A stretch of DNA of 64,000 nt from Plantibacter sp. VKM Ac-2880 (GCF_015351235.1 NZ_JADKSJ010000001.1:1179530-1243529); one strand, 5' to 3'. Counted from the stretch's first letter, positions 1 through 8,271 are shown. Numbers and translations: made by a program. The notes: generated by a model from the sequence alone, not told the origin.

Positions 1-694
1 GCACGCCGCCCTGCACGACGTCGGCACCGCTCTCGGTGAAGCGGGAGTCGACGAGGGTGAGCAGGCGCGGATGCACCTCGTCCTCGGCGTCGAACACGCC
101 CACGACGTCGCCGCGGGCGATCTGCAGGGCGCGGTTGAGGGCCTTCGGCTTGTTCTTCGGCACGCTGTCGTCGACGACGACCTTGATCAGCTCGGGGTGC
201 CGAGCGGCGGCCTCGCGGACGACGCGCTCGGTCCCCGGGTCGTCATGGCCGACGATCGCGATGATCTCGAAATCGGGGTGGTCCTGTTCGGCGAGGCGGT
301 CGAGCGTCTGGCCCATGACCTCCTCCTCGTGCCGGCCGGGGACGAGCAGGGTGAAGGAGTGCTTCGCGGGCAGCGGGACCGCTGCGAAGCCCGTGTTCTT
401 CAGGTGGCCGGTCGAGCGCCAGGCGTGGAGCATCCAGTAGAGCGTCGTGACCGCGATGATCGTCAGCGCTGCGGCGAACAGCAGCAGGGTTCCATAGCCG
501 AGCCATTCGCCGACGCTCCAGGAACCGGGATCGGCGACCGCCGTCGGGTCCACGAGGGTGCCGCGGTTCGGCAGTGGTTCCGCTGGTGCCGTGGGCTGCG
601 GGGTGAGCAGGGGAGCGGGTTCGTCCGCGCTGGCGAACGGGCGGACGGACGCATGGGTGAGCGCTCCGATGAGCGGTGCGAGGACGGGTGCCAT
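1..694 (-). CDS. Family 2 glycosyltransferase (3' end outside window)
   Basis: This is a membrane-anchored GT2 glycosyltransferase, of which only the first 231 codons are present. The N-terminal stretch is Pro/Ala-rich and is followed by one hydrophobic segment at about residues 60-82. The GT2 fold then begins (FTLLVPGRHEEE at about 111). It contains KNKPKALNRAL and the nucleotide-sugar-binding acidic motif GVFDAEDEVHP near the window edge. The ATG shares one base with the stop of the upstream GtrA gene (TGATG) and has a clear GGAGG ribosome site inside that gene, so the pair is translationally coupled. The partner suggests polyprenol-linked sugar transfer or surface polysaccharide modification, but the acceptor cannot be told. 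The acceptor domain and any C-terminal membrane segments lie outside the window. Confidence 0.85.
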   Translation of the reverse strand, partial: MAPVLAPLIGALTHASVRPFASADEPAPLLTPQPTAPAEPLPNRGTLVDPTAVADPGSWSVGEWLGYGTLLLFAAALTIIAVTTLYWMLHAWRSTGHLKNTGFAAVPLPAKHSFTLLVPGRHEEEVMGQTLDRLAEQDHPDFEIIAIVGHDDPGTERVVREAAARHPELIKVVVDDSVPKNKPKALNRALQIARGDVVGVFDAEDEVHPRLLTLVDSRFTESGADVVQGGV

Positions 695-1359
695 CAGGAC
701 AGGCCTCCAGAGGTCGGCAGGGCATGGGTCGGTGCGGATCGGCGAGCGGGCGTGGCTCGGGCGGCCGGGGCGGGTGTCTCCGCGGCCGTCGGGTGCTCGG
801 GCGTCGTCGGTGTCGCGGCGTGGTGCCTGCGGCTGCTCGCCGACTGGGCGGGCCGGAAGACGACGTACCGGTAGGCGAGGAACCGGAACACCATCCCGAG
901 GACGAGCCCGACACCGTTCCCGGCGATGTTGTCGGCGAGGGCGGTCGTGTAGCCGAGGACGTAGTGCGAGACGAACAGGCATCCCGCAGCGATCCCGAGG
1001 CCGAGGACGTTCATGAGGGCGAACAACGCACCCTCCTTCCACACCCCGCGGCGGTGCTCGGTCCGGAACGTCAACGCCCGGTTGCCGAGCCACGCGACGA
1101 TCGTGGCGACGGCGACGGAGATCACCTTCGCGCCGATCGGCTTGTCGTCGAGCACGGTGAACCGGAGGAGGTTGTACACGCCGACGTCCACGACGAACGC
1201 GGTGCCGCCGACGAGGCCGAAGGTGGCCAGCTGGGAGACGAGCTTGGGGAGACGCAACGGCTGGCGTGCACGGCGGGGACGCGCCATGGGAGCGACGGAT
1301 CGTTCGGGGAGGGACGACTTGCTCGGGTGCACGACGGAAGATTCGGGCTTCACGGTCAT
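694..1359 (-). CDS. GtrA-like membrane protein
   Basis: A small polytopic GtrA/DPMS-type protein of about 221 aa. Members of this family are thought to help move polyprenyl-phosphate-linked sugars across the membrane. Four hydrophobic segments are visible, beginning with LATFGLVGGTAFVVDVGVYN, and the segment containing AWLGNRALTFRT carries the typical N-R-x-x-T-F motif. The last segment ends RFLAYRYVVF, followed by a Pro/Ala/Thr-rich cytoplasmic tail. The start is uncertain: ATG at 1359 adds 24 polar residues, while ATG at 1287 (MARPRRARQP) gives a shorter, more basic N-terminus. Neither has a good ribosome site. It overlaps the downstream glycosyltransferase start by one base, so the two probably act together on surface glycans. 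Confidence 0.8.
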   Translation of the reverse strand: MTVKPESSVVHPSKSSLPERSVAPMARPRRARQPLRLPKLVSQLATFGLVGGTAFVVDVGVYNLLRFTVLDDKPIGAKVISVAVATIVAWLGNRALTFRTEHRRGVWKEGALFALMNVLGLGIAAGCLFVSHYVLGYTTALADNIAGNGVGLVLGMVFRFLAYRYVVFRPAQSASSRRHHAATPTTPEHPTAAETPAPAARATPARRSAPTHALPTSGGLS

Positions 1360-1656
1360 GCACGCCGTTCGGGCTCGTCGCGAACCGTGGTTTGGTCGTG
1401 GACGCCGACGCCCAGAGCTTTGCCAGGTCCACGAAACAGGACCGAAATTCCTTGATTTTCCAGGGAAGTCGACGTACTCGCGAGGCCTCGGGGGGCAACA
1501 CCCTGGTCCCCTGAACTGGGCTGTCGCCAGCCCGTCAACCGGCACGACGGCGATCACCCGGTCGCCTACGATGGGGACAACGCCCGTCGTGCTCGGGCGT
1601 CGTGTGGCCCGGATCCGCGGGTGCGCGAGGACGACCGGCACAGAGGGAGACATCTG

Positions 1657-2016
1657 GTGGGAAAGCTGATCTACGGGAGCTCGTCGCGGGAGCTCGAACT
1701 CGACGACCGGATGCTCGCGCACGTCAAGTCGATCGCCGTGATGAAACTGCGTCGCAACGAGTCGTTCACGATCTCCTGGCCCCGTTCGCTCGAGACCGGT
1801 GGTGGACGCGTGACGATCTGGGTGCACCCGTCGATCTCCCTGCAGTTCGAGTTCGACCAGGAGCAGCGTCCGGAACTCAACCGCAGCTGGCTCGAGTCGA
1901 TGATGCAGGAGGCCAACAAGACGGGTGACCTGGCCATCGGTCGCGAGGTCCCCGAGGCGATGCCGACGAGACCGGCGCCCGTGAACGAGCCTCGGCCCCG
2001 GAAGTCCTCCGCGTGA
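1657..2016 (+). CDS. DUF7882-like small protein
   Basis: A 119-aa protein starting at GTG (MGKLIYGSSSRELELDD) after a good AGGGAGA ribosome site. It resembles a small family common in Microbacteriaceae (DUF7882 type, sometimes mislabelled as DNA ligase). The visible features are a conserved start, an alternating hydrophobic/charged core (KLRRNESFTISW, RVTIWVHPSISLQFEF) and a basic Pro-rich tail, with no membrane segment or catalytic motif. The function is unknown. A TACGAT hexamer at 1567-1572 could be the -10 of its promoter, giving a leader of about 75 nt. Its stop overlaps the GTG start of the following SDR gene by 4 nt, so the two are likely co-expressed. Confidence 0.7.
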   Translation: MGKLIYGSSSRELELDDRMLAHVKSIAVMKLRRNESFTISWPRSLETGGGRVTIWVHPSISLQFEFDQEQRPELNRSWLESMMQEANKTGDLAIGREVPEAMPTRPAPVNEPRPRKSSA

Positions 2017-2846
2017 GCGACCGGGTGATCGTCCTCACCGGGGCGAGTGACGGGATCGGCGCTGCAGCAGCGAAGGCCCTGACGGAAGCCGGGGAACAGG
2101 TCGTCGTGGTCGGCCGGTCGCCTGAGAAGACCGCCGCCGTCGCCGAACGGGTCGGGGCGGCGTCGTTCATCTGCGACTTCGCGGAGCTGGCGCAGGTCCG
2201 CCTCCTCGCCGAGCAGCTCCTCGAGCGCTACCCGCGCATCGACGTCCTCGCCAACAACGCCGGCGGCATCTTCGGCGCCGACCGTCGGGTCACGACGGAC
2301 GGCCACGAGCAGACGTTCCAGATCAACTACCTGGCTCCGGCCCTCCTGACCCACCTGTTGCTCGACCGCCTCATCGAGTCGGACGCGACCGTCATCAACA
2401 CCTCGAGCGTCGCCAACCGCCTCTTCGGGAAGCTGGACCTCGACGACCTCGACGCCGAGCGGTCCTACTCACCGACGCGCGCGTACGGCAACGCGAAGCT
2501 CGCGCAGATCCTCTTCACCAAGGAGCTCGACCGCCGCTACGGCTCGCGAGGGCTGTCCGCGGCCGCGTTCCACCCCGGCGTCATCTCCACGAACTTCTCC
2601 AGCTCACCGGACGGCGCGATGCGACTCCTGTACGCGACGCCGCTCGGCCGCCACCTCCTGAACACCCCCGAGGAGGGCGCCGACACCCTGTTCTGGTTGG
2701 CCGAGAGCCAGCCGGGCATCGACTGGGCGTCGGGCGGCTACTTCGTGAAGCGGAAGCCTGCGCGGGCCAACAAGCTCGCTGCCGATGTCGACCTCGCGCG
2801 ACGCCTGTGGGAGCGGACCGAGGAGCTGCTCGCCGAGCACCACTGA
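2013..2846 (+). CDS. Short-chain dehydrogenase/reductase
   Basis: A 277-aa classical-type SDR oxidoreductase, soluble and NAD(P)H-dependent. The cofactor motif TGASDGIG lies at residues 9-16 and the structural NNAG motif at about 80-83. The catalytic Ser is in INTSSVA, and the Tyr/Lys pair is in YGNAK (YxxxK). Arg in VVVVGRSPEK after the second strand suggests NADP preference. The C-terminal half resembles the WWOX/retinol dehydrogenase-like branch, but the substrate cannot be predicted. It starts with GTG inside the stop codon of the DUF7882-like gene (GTGA overlap), so it is probably translationally coupled to it. Confidence 0.85.
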   Translation: MSDRVIVLTGASDGIGAAAAKALTEAGEQVVVVGRSPEKTAAVAERVGAASFICDFAELAQVRLLAEQLLERYPRIDVLANNAGGIFGADRRVTTDGHEQTFQINYLAPALLTHLLLDRLIESDATVINTSSVANRLFGKLDLDDLDAERSYSPTRAYGNAKLAQILFTKELDRRYGSRGLSAAAFHPGVISTNFSSSPDGAMRLLYATPLGRHLLNTPEEGADTLFWLAESQPGIDWASGGYFVKRKPARANKLAADVDLARRLWERTEELLAEHH

Positions 2847-2902
2847 CCTGACTCCTCGGCAGCCGGCTGCCCCGCGGCTCGGCGTCCCGCCGACCGGCAG
2901 CC

Positions 2903-2908
2903 TAGGCT
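2903..2908 (+). promoter_or_regulatory. TAGGCT -10 box, leaderless type
   Basis: TAGGCT fits the actinobacterial TANNNT -10 pattern and ends exactly 6 nt before the ATG at 2915. The transcript would then begin at or next to the start codon. Confidence 0.55.
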
Positions 2909-2914
2909 GAGGGG

Positions 2915-3088
2915 ATGCGATGGAACGAATGGACGGTGGCCCTCGCCGTCGCCGGGGTCCTCGCGATCGCCGCGGTGCTCATGCTCCTGATCCTCGGGCC
3001 TGAAGCGCCGGTCGTGTGGGGGCTCGTATCCGGCGTCATGCTCGCCCTCGTCGTGGCCACCATGGCGTTCGTCAAGCGCGAGCGCTGA
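2915..3088 (+). CDS. Small two-helix membrane protein
   Basis: A 57-aa protein (MRWNEWTVALAVAGVLAIAA at its start) with two hydrophobic helices at about residues 7-28 and 33-52, a short loop (GPEAPVVW) and a basic tail FVKRER. No family is recognised. The codon use is GC3-rich like its neighbours. The ATG is preceded by TAGGCT with a 6-nt gap, so it may be translated from a leaderless message; the intervening GAGGGG could also help as a very close ribosome site. It sits alone between the SDR and epimerase genes on the same strand. It is a credible small membrane protein, but its role is unknown. Confidence 0.6.
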   Translation: MRWNEWTVALAVAGVLAIAAVLMLLILGPEAPVVWGLVSGVMLALVVATMAFVKRER

Positions 3089-3116
3089 CCGGCCCTCGTG
3101 CGCGAGGATGGACGCC

Positions 3117-4106
3117 ATGACGACGAAGCGCATCCTGTTCATCGGCGGCAGCGGCATCATCTCCTCGGCGTCCGTCGCCAGAGCCGTGTCGCTCGGCCAC
3201 CACGTGACGGTCCTGAACCGCGGGCTGTCCCACGTCCGCCCGCTCCCCGAGGAGGTCGAACTCCTCCGTGCGGACATCCGCGACACGGACGCCGTCACCG
3301 AGGTCCTCGGCTCCCGCGAGTTCGACGTCGTCGCGCAGTTCACGGCCTTCACGCCGGAGCACGTGCAGGCCGACATCGACCGGTTCGCCGGACGCATCGG
3401 TCAGTACGTGTTCATCAGCTCCGCCTCGGCGTACCAGAAGCCGCCACAGCGCCTCCCCGTGGTCGAGTCGACCCCGCTCCGCAACCCGTTTTCCCAGTAC
3501 GCGCGCGACAAGATCTCCTGCGAGGACGTCCTCGTCCACGCCTACCGCGAGCAGGGGTTCCCGGCCACGGTCGTCCGGCCGTCCCACACCTACGACCGCA
3601 CGCTCATCCCCACCATGGGCCGCCGCACGGACCTCGACCGCATGCGCGCCGGCAAGCCCGTCGTCGTGCACGGCGACGGGACGACCCTCTGGACCATCAC
3701 GCACACGGACGACTTCGCCGTCGGGTTCGTCGGGCTCCTCGGCCGCCGCGACGTGCTCGGTGAGGCCTTCCACATCACCGGTGACCACGCGCCGAGCTGG
3801 AACGACATCACCCGATGGATCGCCGACGCGGCCGGGGTGGAGGCACAGATCGTGCACGTCCCGTCCGACCTCATCGACGAGATCCACCCGGCGCTCGGCC
3901 CGACGCTCCTCGGCGACAAGGCGTTCCCGATGATCTTCGACAACACCCGGATCCGGAGCCTCGTGCCCGAGTTCCGCCCGTCGATCCCGTTCTGGGACGG
4001 CGCGGCCGAGATGGTCGCGTTCCACGACGCGAACCCGCAGTGGCAGCCGGCCGACCCGGAGCTCGACGCCGCCTTCGACCGGATGGTCGCCGCCACCGGT
4101 CACTGA
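3117..4106 (+). CDS. NAD-dependent epimerase/dehydratase family protein
   Basis: A 329-aa extended-SDR protein with an N-terminal Rossmann motif, RILFIGGSGIISS. This departs from the usual GxxGxxG at its last glycine. It continues VSLGHHVTVLNRG, with YVFISSASAY around the catalytic Ser position and TVVRPSHTYD in the substrate domain, where a normal YxxxK is replaced by YARDK (residues about 128-132). This pattern resembles CSP41-like or NDP-sugar/reductase members, and the substrate is unknown. ATG at 3117 is chosen over 3108 because GAGG at 3104-3107 is well spaced for it. The end of the gene (GCCACCGGTCACTGA) is the unit copied in the tandem repeat that follows. Confidence 0.75.
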   Translation: MTTKRILFIGGSGIISSASVARAVSLGHHVTVLNRGLSHVRPLPEEVELLRADIRDTDAVTEVLGSREFDVVAQFTAFTPEHVQADIDRFAGRIGQYVFISSASAYQKPPQRLPVVESTPLRNPFSQYARDKISCEDVLVHAYREQGFPATVVRPSHTYDRTLIPTMGRRTDLDRMRAGKPVVVHGDGTTLWTITHTDDFAVGFVGLLGRRDVLGEAFHITGDHAPSWNDITRWIADAAGVEAQIVHVPSDLIDEIHPALGPTLLGDKAFPMIFDNTRIRSLVPEFRPSIPFWDGAAEMVAFHDANPQWQPADPELDAAFDRMVAATGH

Positions 4107-4178
4107 GTCGCCACCGGTCACTGAGTCGCCACCGGTCACTGAGTCGCCACCGGTCACCGAGCCGTCACCGGTCACTGA
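4107..4178 (+). repeat. 18-bp tandem repeat, four units
   Basis: Four adjacent 18-bp units of GTCGCCACCGGTCACTGA follow the epimerase stop codon: 4107-4124 and 4125-4142 identical, 4143-4160 and 4161-4178 with one or a few changes. The last 18 bases of the gene itself (4089-4106) are a fifth, slightly different unit, so most units carry a copy of the stop codon. The last unit runs into the REP-like element beside it, because GGTCACTGAG is also the start of that element. Confidence 0.9.
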
Positions 4179-4271
4179 GCTTGTCGAAGTGCGCCCTTCG
4201 ACAAGCTCAGGGACCGGGGTGGTCGCTCAGGGACCGAGGTGGTCGAAGCGCGGTCACTGAGCCTGTCGAAG
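4170..4271. repeat. REP-like palindromic element cluster
   Basis: Three copies of a 20-bp element lie here: GGTCACTGAGCTTGTCGAAG at 4170-4189, its inverted partner CTTCGACAAGCTCAGGGACC at 4196-4215, and a third copy at 4252-4271. The first two form a hairpin with 20-bp arms, one mismatch and a 6-nt loop. A 20-bp tandem (GCTCAGGGACCGGGGTGGTC, 4205-4224 and 4225-4244, one change) fills the middle. The cluster lies between convergent genes and may act as a bidirectional terminator. A related copy is at 13913-13932. Confidence 0.85.
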
Positions 4272-5858
4272 TGCTTCCGCAGCGCGGAGGTCCTTCCGGA
4301 GGATCTTGCCGGAGGCCGACTTCGGGATGACGTCGACGACCTCCACCCGGCGGATCTTCTTGTGCGGGGCGACGCGCTCCGCGACCCACGCCATGAGTGC
4401 CTCCCCGGTCACGTCCTGCCCGGCCTGCGGGACGATGAAGGCCTTCGGCACCTCCTGGCCGTCCTCGTCGGAGACCCCGATGACGGCGGCGTCGGCGATC
4501 GCCGGATGTCCGAGCAGCAACGCTTCGAGCTCCGCGGGCGCCACCTGGTAGCCGTGGTACTTGATGAGCTCCTTCAACCGCTCGATGATGCGAACGGTGC
4601 CGTCGCCACGGACGGTCGCGATGTCGCCGGTGTGGAGGAAGCCGTCATCCTCGAGCGTCGCGCGCGTGGCCTCCTCGTTGCCGAGGTACCCGAGCATGAC
4701 GTTCGGCCCGGCGCACAGCAGCTCGCCGGGTGCGCTCTCCTCGTCCGACCCGGCCGCGGGGTACTCGACCTCCACCCCGGTCTCCGGGTCGACGATCCGG
4801 CACCGCATGTTGGGCAGGCTCGTCCCGACGCTGTCGAGGGAGACGCCCTCCGCCTGGAAGGCGATCGCATGACTCACCGGGCTGAGCTCGGTCATGCCGT
4901 ACCCCTGCCGCAGCCGGCAGTCGAGGCGCTCCTCGACCGCCCGTCCGAGCGTCGCGTCCAACGGTGCTGCACCGGAGAAGATCGTGTGGACGCTCGACAG
5001 GTCGAACTCGTCGACGAGTGGATGCTTCGCGAGCGCGACCGCGATCGGCGGGGCGATGAACACGTAGCTGCACCGGAAGTCCTGGATGATCCGGAGGAAC
5101 TCCGCGAGGTCGAACCGTGGCATGGTGACGAGGGAGGCCCGGCACGCGAGGGCGAGGTTCAGCAGCACCGTCATGCCGTAGATGTGGAAGAACGGGAGGA
5201 CCGCGAGGATCCGGTCATCTGGCTGCATCCCGAGCTGCGGGATCGACTGCCGCACGTTCGCCACGAGGTTCCGGTGCGACAGCATCACCCCCTTCGGTCG
5301 GCCGGTCGTGCCGGACGAGTAGGGCAGCACCGCCACGTGCGTCGCCGGGTCGAAGGACACGTCCGGTGCGGGGAGTCGACGGATGAGGAGATCGCTGAGC
5401 GAGGCGTGCCCCTTTGCACCGTCGAGGACGACGACGCGGTCGGAGGGGATGTCGCAGGCGCTCGCCGCAGCCCACGCCTGCGGCAGGAGGGCGGAGACGG
5501 TGAACACCATCGTCGCGCCGGCATCACGGAGCTGTGCCTCGATCTCCTCCGCGTTGTAGAGGCCGTTCACCGTCGTCGCCGTCGCTCCGGCACGGAGGAT
5601 CCCGTGGAACACGGTCGCGAAGGCGGGGATGTTCGGGGCGTGGAGGGCGACGACGTCCCCGATGCCGATCCCGGCCGCCGCGAGGGCACCGGCCAGCGCG
5701 TTGATCTGCGAGATGAGCTGCCGGTAACTCGTCTCGGCGCCGGTCGTGCCGTCCCGGAGGGCGACGCGATCGAGGTCGCTCGAGGCGATGCCGCCGAACA
5801 GGGTGTCGTAGACGCTCAGATCGGGGATCTCGACGTCGGGATGCGGGCTGGTGAACAC
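4254..5858 (-). CDS. AMP-binding acyl/aryl-CoA synthetase (4CL-like)
   Basis: A 534-aa ANL-superfamily adenylate-forming enzyme that activates a carboxylic acid to acyl-AMP and then to its CoA thioester. The phosphate-binding box is YSSGTTGRPKGVML (about residues 179-192), followed by the aromatic FFHIYGM, the adenine-site GYGMTELSP, HTGDIA, the hinge RLKELIKYHGYQVAP and the catalytic Lys motif PKSASGKILRK near the end. The order and length match 4-coumarate/fatty acid CoA ligases, but substrate specificity cannot be read. The start is GTG with an AAGGAG site 7 nt upstream. The last residues (ALRQAQ) and the stop codon are encoded by the REP-like element at 4252-4271, so the native C-terminus seems to have been replaced or extended by the repeat. 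Confidence 0.9.
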   Translation of the reverse strand: MFTSPHPDVEIPDLSVYDTLFGGIASSDLDRVALRDGTTGAETSYRQLISQINALAGALAAAGIGIGDVVALHAPNIPAFATVFHGILRAGATATTVNGLYNAEEIEAQLRDAGATMVFTVSALLPQAWAAASACDIPSDRVVVLDGAKGHASLSDLLIRRLPAPDVSFDPATHVAVLPYSSGTTGRPKGVMLSHRNLVANVRQSIPQLGMQPDDRILAVLPFFHIYGMTVLLNLALACRASLVTMPRFDLAEFLRIIQDFRCSYVFIAPPIAVALAKHPLVDEFDLSSVHTIFSGAAPLDATLGRAVEERLDCRLRQGYGMTELSPVSHAIAFQAEGVSLDSVGTSLPNMRCRIVDPETGVEVEYPAAGSDEESAPGELLCAGPNVMLGYLGNEEATRATLEDDGFLHTGDIATVRGDGTVRIIERLKELIKYHGYQVAPAELEALLLGHPAIADAAVIGVSDEDGQEVPKAFIVPQAGQDVTGEALMAWVAERVAPHKKIRRVEVVDVIPKSASGKILRKDLRAAEALRQAQ

Positions 5859-5918
5859 GAGTGATCTCCTTCGAACACCGGTGATGGTGGAGTGAGTCTA
5901 CTCACGCCGGGTGCTCGT

Positions 5919-5924
5919 TAGGCT
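5919..5924 (+). promoter_or_regulatory. TAGGCT -10 box, leaderless type
   Basis: TAGGCT ends 7 nt before the GTG at 5932, with no ribosome site between. This supports a leaderless transcript and selects this GTG over the upstream in-frame GTG at 5911. Confidence 0.55.
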
Positions 5925-5931
5925 GAGACCC

Positions 5932-6834
5932 GTGAACGCGCCCCGCCCCATCCTCGGTCTCCTGCTCGACGTCGACGGCCCCATCGCCAGTCCCATCACG
6001 CGGACGATCAACGTCCCGAGCATCGCTCAGGACCTCGCGACCCTCGCGAACGCCGGCATCCCGATCGCCTTCAACACCGGCCGCAGCGACGCGTTCCTCC
6101 GGGCGGTCGTCGTCCCGCCGCTGCTCGCCGCCGGGCTCGACGACGACGTCCGGCTCTACGGCATCTGCGAGAAGGGCGCCGTCTGGTTCGGGTTCTCCGC
6201 GGCCGGCGTCGACGAGCTGCAGCTCGACGAGGAGGTGGCGATGCCCGACGGGTACGGGGCCGCCATCGAGCGCCTCGTCGACGAACGGTACGCGGAGACG
6301 GTCTTCTTCGACCACACGAAGCGCGCGATGGTCTCCGTCGAACAGCACGTGGAGGTGCCGGCGGCGGACTACGCGGTCGTGCGGAAGCACTTCGACGACG
6401 ACGCCCGAGCCGAACTCGCCCGTCGCGGGTTCGGGGTCGACCACGCGCCCGGCCGCTACCCCGACGACGCCGGCCTCGTCCAATACCGGATCGACCCGAC
6501 CATCATCTCCACCGACATCGAGTCGGTGCGGCTCGGGAAGGACCTCGGGGCTCGGCGGGCGCTCGAACTCCTCGAAGCCGACGGCGGTGCGCTTCCGCTC
6601 GCCTGGCGGACGGTCGGGGACTCCCGCAGCGACTACGCGATGGCCGACTGGCTCTTCGAACACGGTTACACGGTCGCGCACGTCGACGTGCGGCCCGCCG
6701 ACGGCGTCCCGGAGAAGCCGTACCCGATCCTGACCCACCCGACGCTCATCCACGACGAGGCCGGCGCGGCCTTCCTGGCCCGGTGGGTCGAGATGGTGCA
6801 GGGGACCGCGACGGACGACGCGGACGTGAGCTGA
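5932..6834 (+). CDS. HAD-superfamily hydrolase
   Basis: A 300-aa haloacid dehalogenase-type phosphatase, probably cytoplasmic. Motif I is LLLDVDGPI; the usual second Asp position is present (DVDG). It is followed by AFNTGRSDAF (motif II Thr), KGAVW, and a late RTVGDSRSDYAMADWL that supplies the acidic motif IV. The cap insertion between motifs II and III resembles the Cof/sucrose-phosphatase group (C2 cap), so a sugar phosphate is a reasonable but unproven substrate. The start is taken as GTG 5932 because a TAGGCT -10 lies 7 nt upstream. It is followed after 2 nt by the TMEM175-like channel gene, so the two are likely one transcript. Confidence 0.75.
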   Translation: MNAPRPILGLLLDVDGPIASPITRTINVPSIAQDLATLANAGIPIAFNTGRSDAFLRAVVVPPLLAAGLDDDVRLYGICEKGAVWFGFSAAGVDELQLDEEVAMPDGYGAAIERLVDERYAETVFFDHTKRAMVSVEQHVEVPAADYAVVRKHFDDDARAELARRGFGVDHAPGRYPDDAGLVQYRIDPTIISTDIESVRLGKDLGARRALELLEADGGALPLAWRTVGDSRSDYAMADWLFEHGYTVAHVDVRPADGVPEKPYPILTHPTLIHDEAGAAFLARWVEMVQGTATDDADVS

Positions 6835-6836
6835 CC

Positions 6837-7490
6837 ATGGCCGACGACGGAGACGGCGCACCGAGGGTCCCTCACCACGGCCCGACGACGGAACGTGGTC
6901 TCGATCGCGTCGTCAACTTCAGCGACGCCGTCGTCGCGATCGCCATCACGCTCATCATCCTGCCGCTCGTCGACCTGGCGCAGGAGTACGGAGGCGGTCC
7001 CGTGGCCGCGTTCCTCGCCGAGAACTGGACGGGGCTGGCCGCGGCCGCCCTGAGCTTCGTCGTCATCGCGAACTTCTGGCGCGACCACCACCGGATCTTC
7101 GAGCGGACCGTCGGCTACTCGAAGCGGCTCGTGTCGCTCAACTTCGTCTGGCTGGCCGGCATCGTCTTCCTGCCGCTGCCGACGGTGCTCCTCTTCGACT
7201 CCTCGGGGAACGACCGAGGCGCCCCCATGCTGTACATCGCGACGATGCTCGTGTCGATGATCGCGGTGCGACTCCAACAGCTGGTGATCCAGCGGGACGG
7301 GCTGCTCAGCGAGGAGGCCGCGGCGATGCCGCCCCGGCCCTGGGCGCTCGTCTGGGCGCCGACCGGGCTCATGCTGCTCGCCTTCATCCTCGCCGCGACG
7401 GTGCCGGGGCTCGGCACGCAAGCGCTGTTCCTGCTCCTGCTGTCGATCCCGCTCGGCTGGGTCGGCGGTCGGCGGCACCGCGGCGACTGA
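6837..7490 (+). CDS. TMEM175-type potassium channel subunit
   Basis: A 217-aa integral membrane protein of the TMEM175 (DUF1211) family, which forms potassium-selective channels without a classical selectivity filter. The first helix carries the family signature RVVNFSDAVVAIAITLIIL (RxxxFSD). It is followed by five further hydrophobic segments, among them AAALSFVVIANFWRDHHRIF and LVWAPTGLMLLAFILAATV, matching the six-helix bacterial form. ATG 6837 begins 3 nt after the HAD hydrolase stop; it has no strong ribosome site and is probably coupled to it. The gene is convergent with nei, with only 7 nt between stops. The channel assignment rests on the FSD motif. Confidence 0.85.
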   Translation: MADDGDGAPRVPHHGPTTERGLDRVVNFSDAVVAIAITLIILPLVDLAQEYGGGPVAAFLAENWTGLAAAALSFVVIANFWRDHHRIFERTVGYSKRLVSLNFVWLAGIVFLPLPTVLLFDSSGNDRGAPMLYIATMLVSMIAVRLQQLVIQRDGLLSEEAAAMPPRPWALVWAPTGLMLLAFILAATVPGLGTQALFLLLLSIPLGWVGGRRHRGD

Positions 7491-7497
7491 GCAGGGG

Positions 7498-8271
7498 TCA
7501 GGTCTGGCAGTGGGGACACCAGTAGGTGTCGCGGAGCGCCGTCGGGTCTGCACCGAGTTTGCCGCGCTGGATCCGGGTCCCGCAGCGCAGACAGCGCTGG
7601 CCGTCGCGTCCGTACACCCACGTCTTCCGGCCCGGCCTCGTGTCGCCCGTCGTGACCCGGTTGCGGCGGTCGCGGTTCGCGTTGATGAGGCGGTAGCCGA
7701 GCCGGACGGCGCCCGGGAGGTCGACCTCGGCGCTCGGTCTCGTGGGCAGCACGCCGCGGATGAAGCACAGCTCGTTGACGTACTCGTTGCCGAGCCCTGC
7801 CAGATTGCGCTGATCGAGGAGCGCGACGTGGATCTCGCGCCCGTCGGCCTCGAGGTTCCGGATGGCGCGAGCCTCGTCCCAATCCGGCCCGAGGAGATCC
7901 GGGCCGAGCCAGCCGAACCGCTCCTCGTCCTCGCGGGACGGGAAGACCTCGACGAGGCCGAGCTCGAACCCGACCGTCACCCAGTGCTCGGTCGACACGA
8001 TCGCGCGCGCCTTCCACGCCGGGCGCCGCCAGTGCTCGCCCGGCTGGTAGACGTGCCACAGCCCCTCCATCTTCAGGTGGGTGTGGAGGGTGTGGTCGCC
8101 GATGTGGTGCAGGAGGTGCTTGCCGCGCGGGATGACGTCGTGGACCACCTCGCCGCGGAGGTCGACGGTCGCGAAGGCGGGGACGCGGAGGTCGAAGCCG
8201 GAGACGACCTCGCCGGCCAGCGCCTGTCGCAACCGATGCGCGGCCTGGAAGACCGTGTCACCCTCTGGCAT
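7498..8271 (-). CDS. nei2: Endonuclease VIII-like DNA glycosylase (Nei2 type)
   Basis: A 257-aa Fpg/Nei bifunctional DNA glycosylase/AP lyase that removes oxidised bases. The protein begins MPEGDTVFQAA, giving the N-terminal catalytic proline (after Met removal) and Glu. The conserved beta-turn lysine is in RGKHLL. The H2TH region includes LLDQRNLAGLGNEYVNE, and the C-terminal zinc finger is CLRCGTRIQ...WCPHC. Its gene lies directly downstream of lhr, as in mycobacteria where nei2 and lhr are neighbours, which supports a shared repair role. The 80-bp gap to lhr has no obvious terminator. Confidence 0.9.
   Translation of the reverse strand: MPEGDTVFQAAHRLRQALAGEVVSGFDLRVPAFATVDLRGEVVHDVIPRGKHLLHHIGDHTLHTHLKMEGLWHVYQPGEHWRRPAWKARAIVSTEHWVTVGFELGLVEVFPSREDEERFGWLGPDLLGPDWDEARAIRNLEADGREIHVALLDQRNLAGLGNEYVNELCFIRGVLPTRPSAEVDLPGAVRLGYRLINANRDRRNRVTTGDTRPGRKTWVYGRDGQRCLRCGTRIQRGKLGADPTALRDTYWCPHCQT

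Noticed and set aside
4170-4271. Insertion sequence end or attachment site
   Set aside because: No transposase or integrase is nearby and the element is short and palindromic, so it fits a REP-like repeat better.
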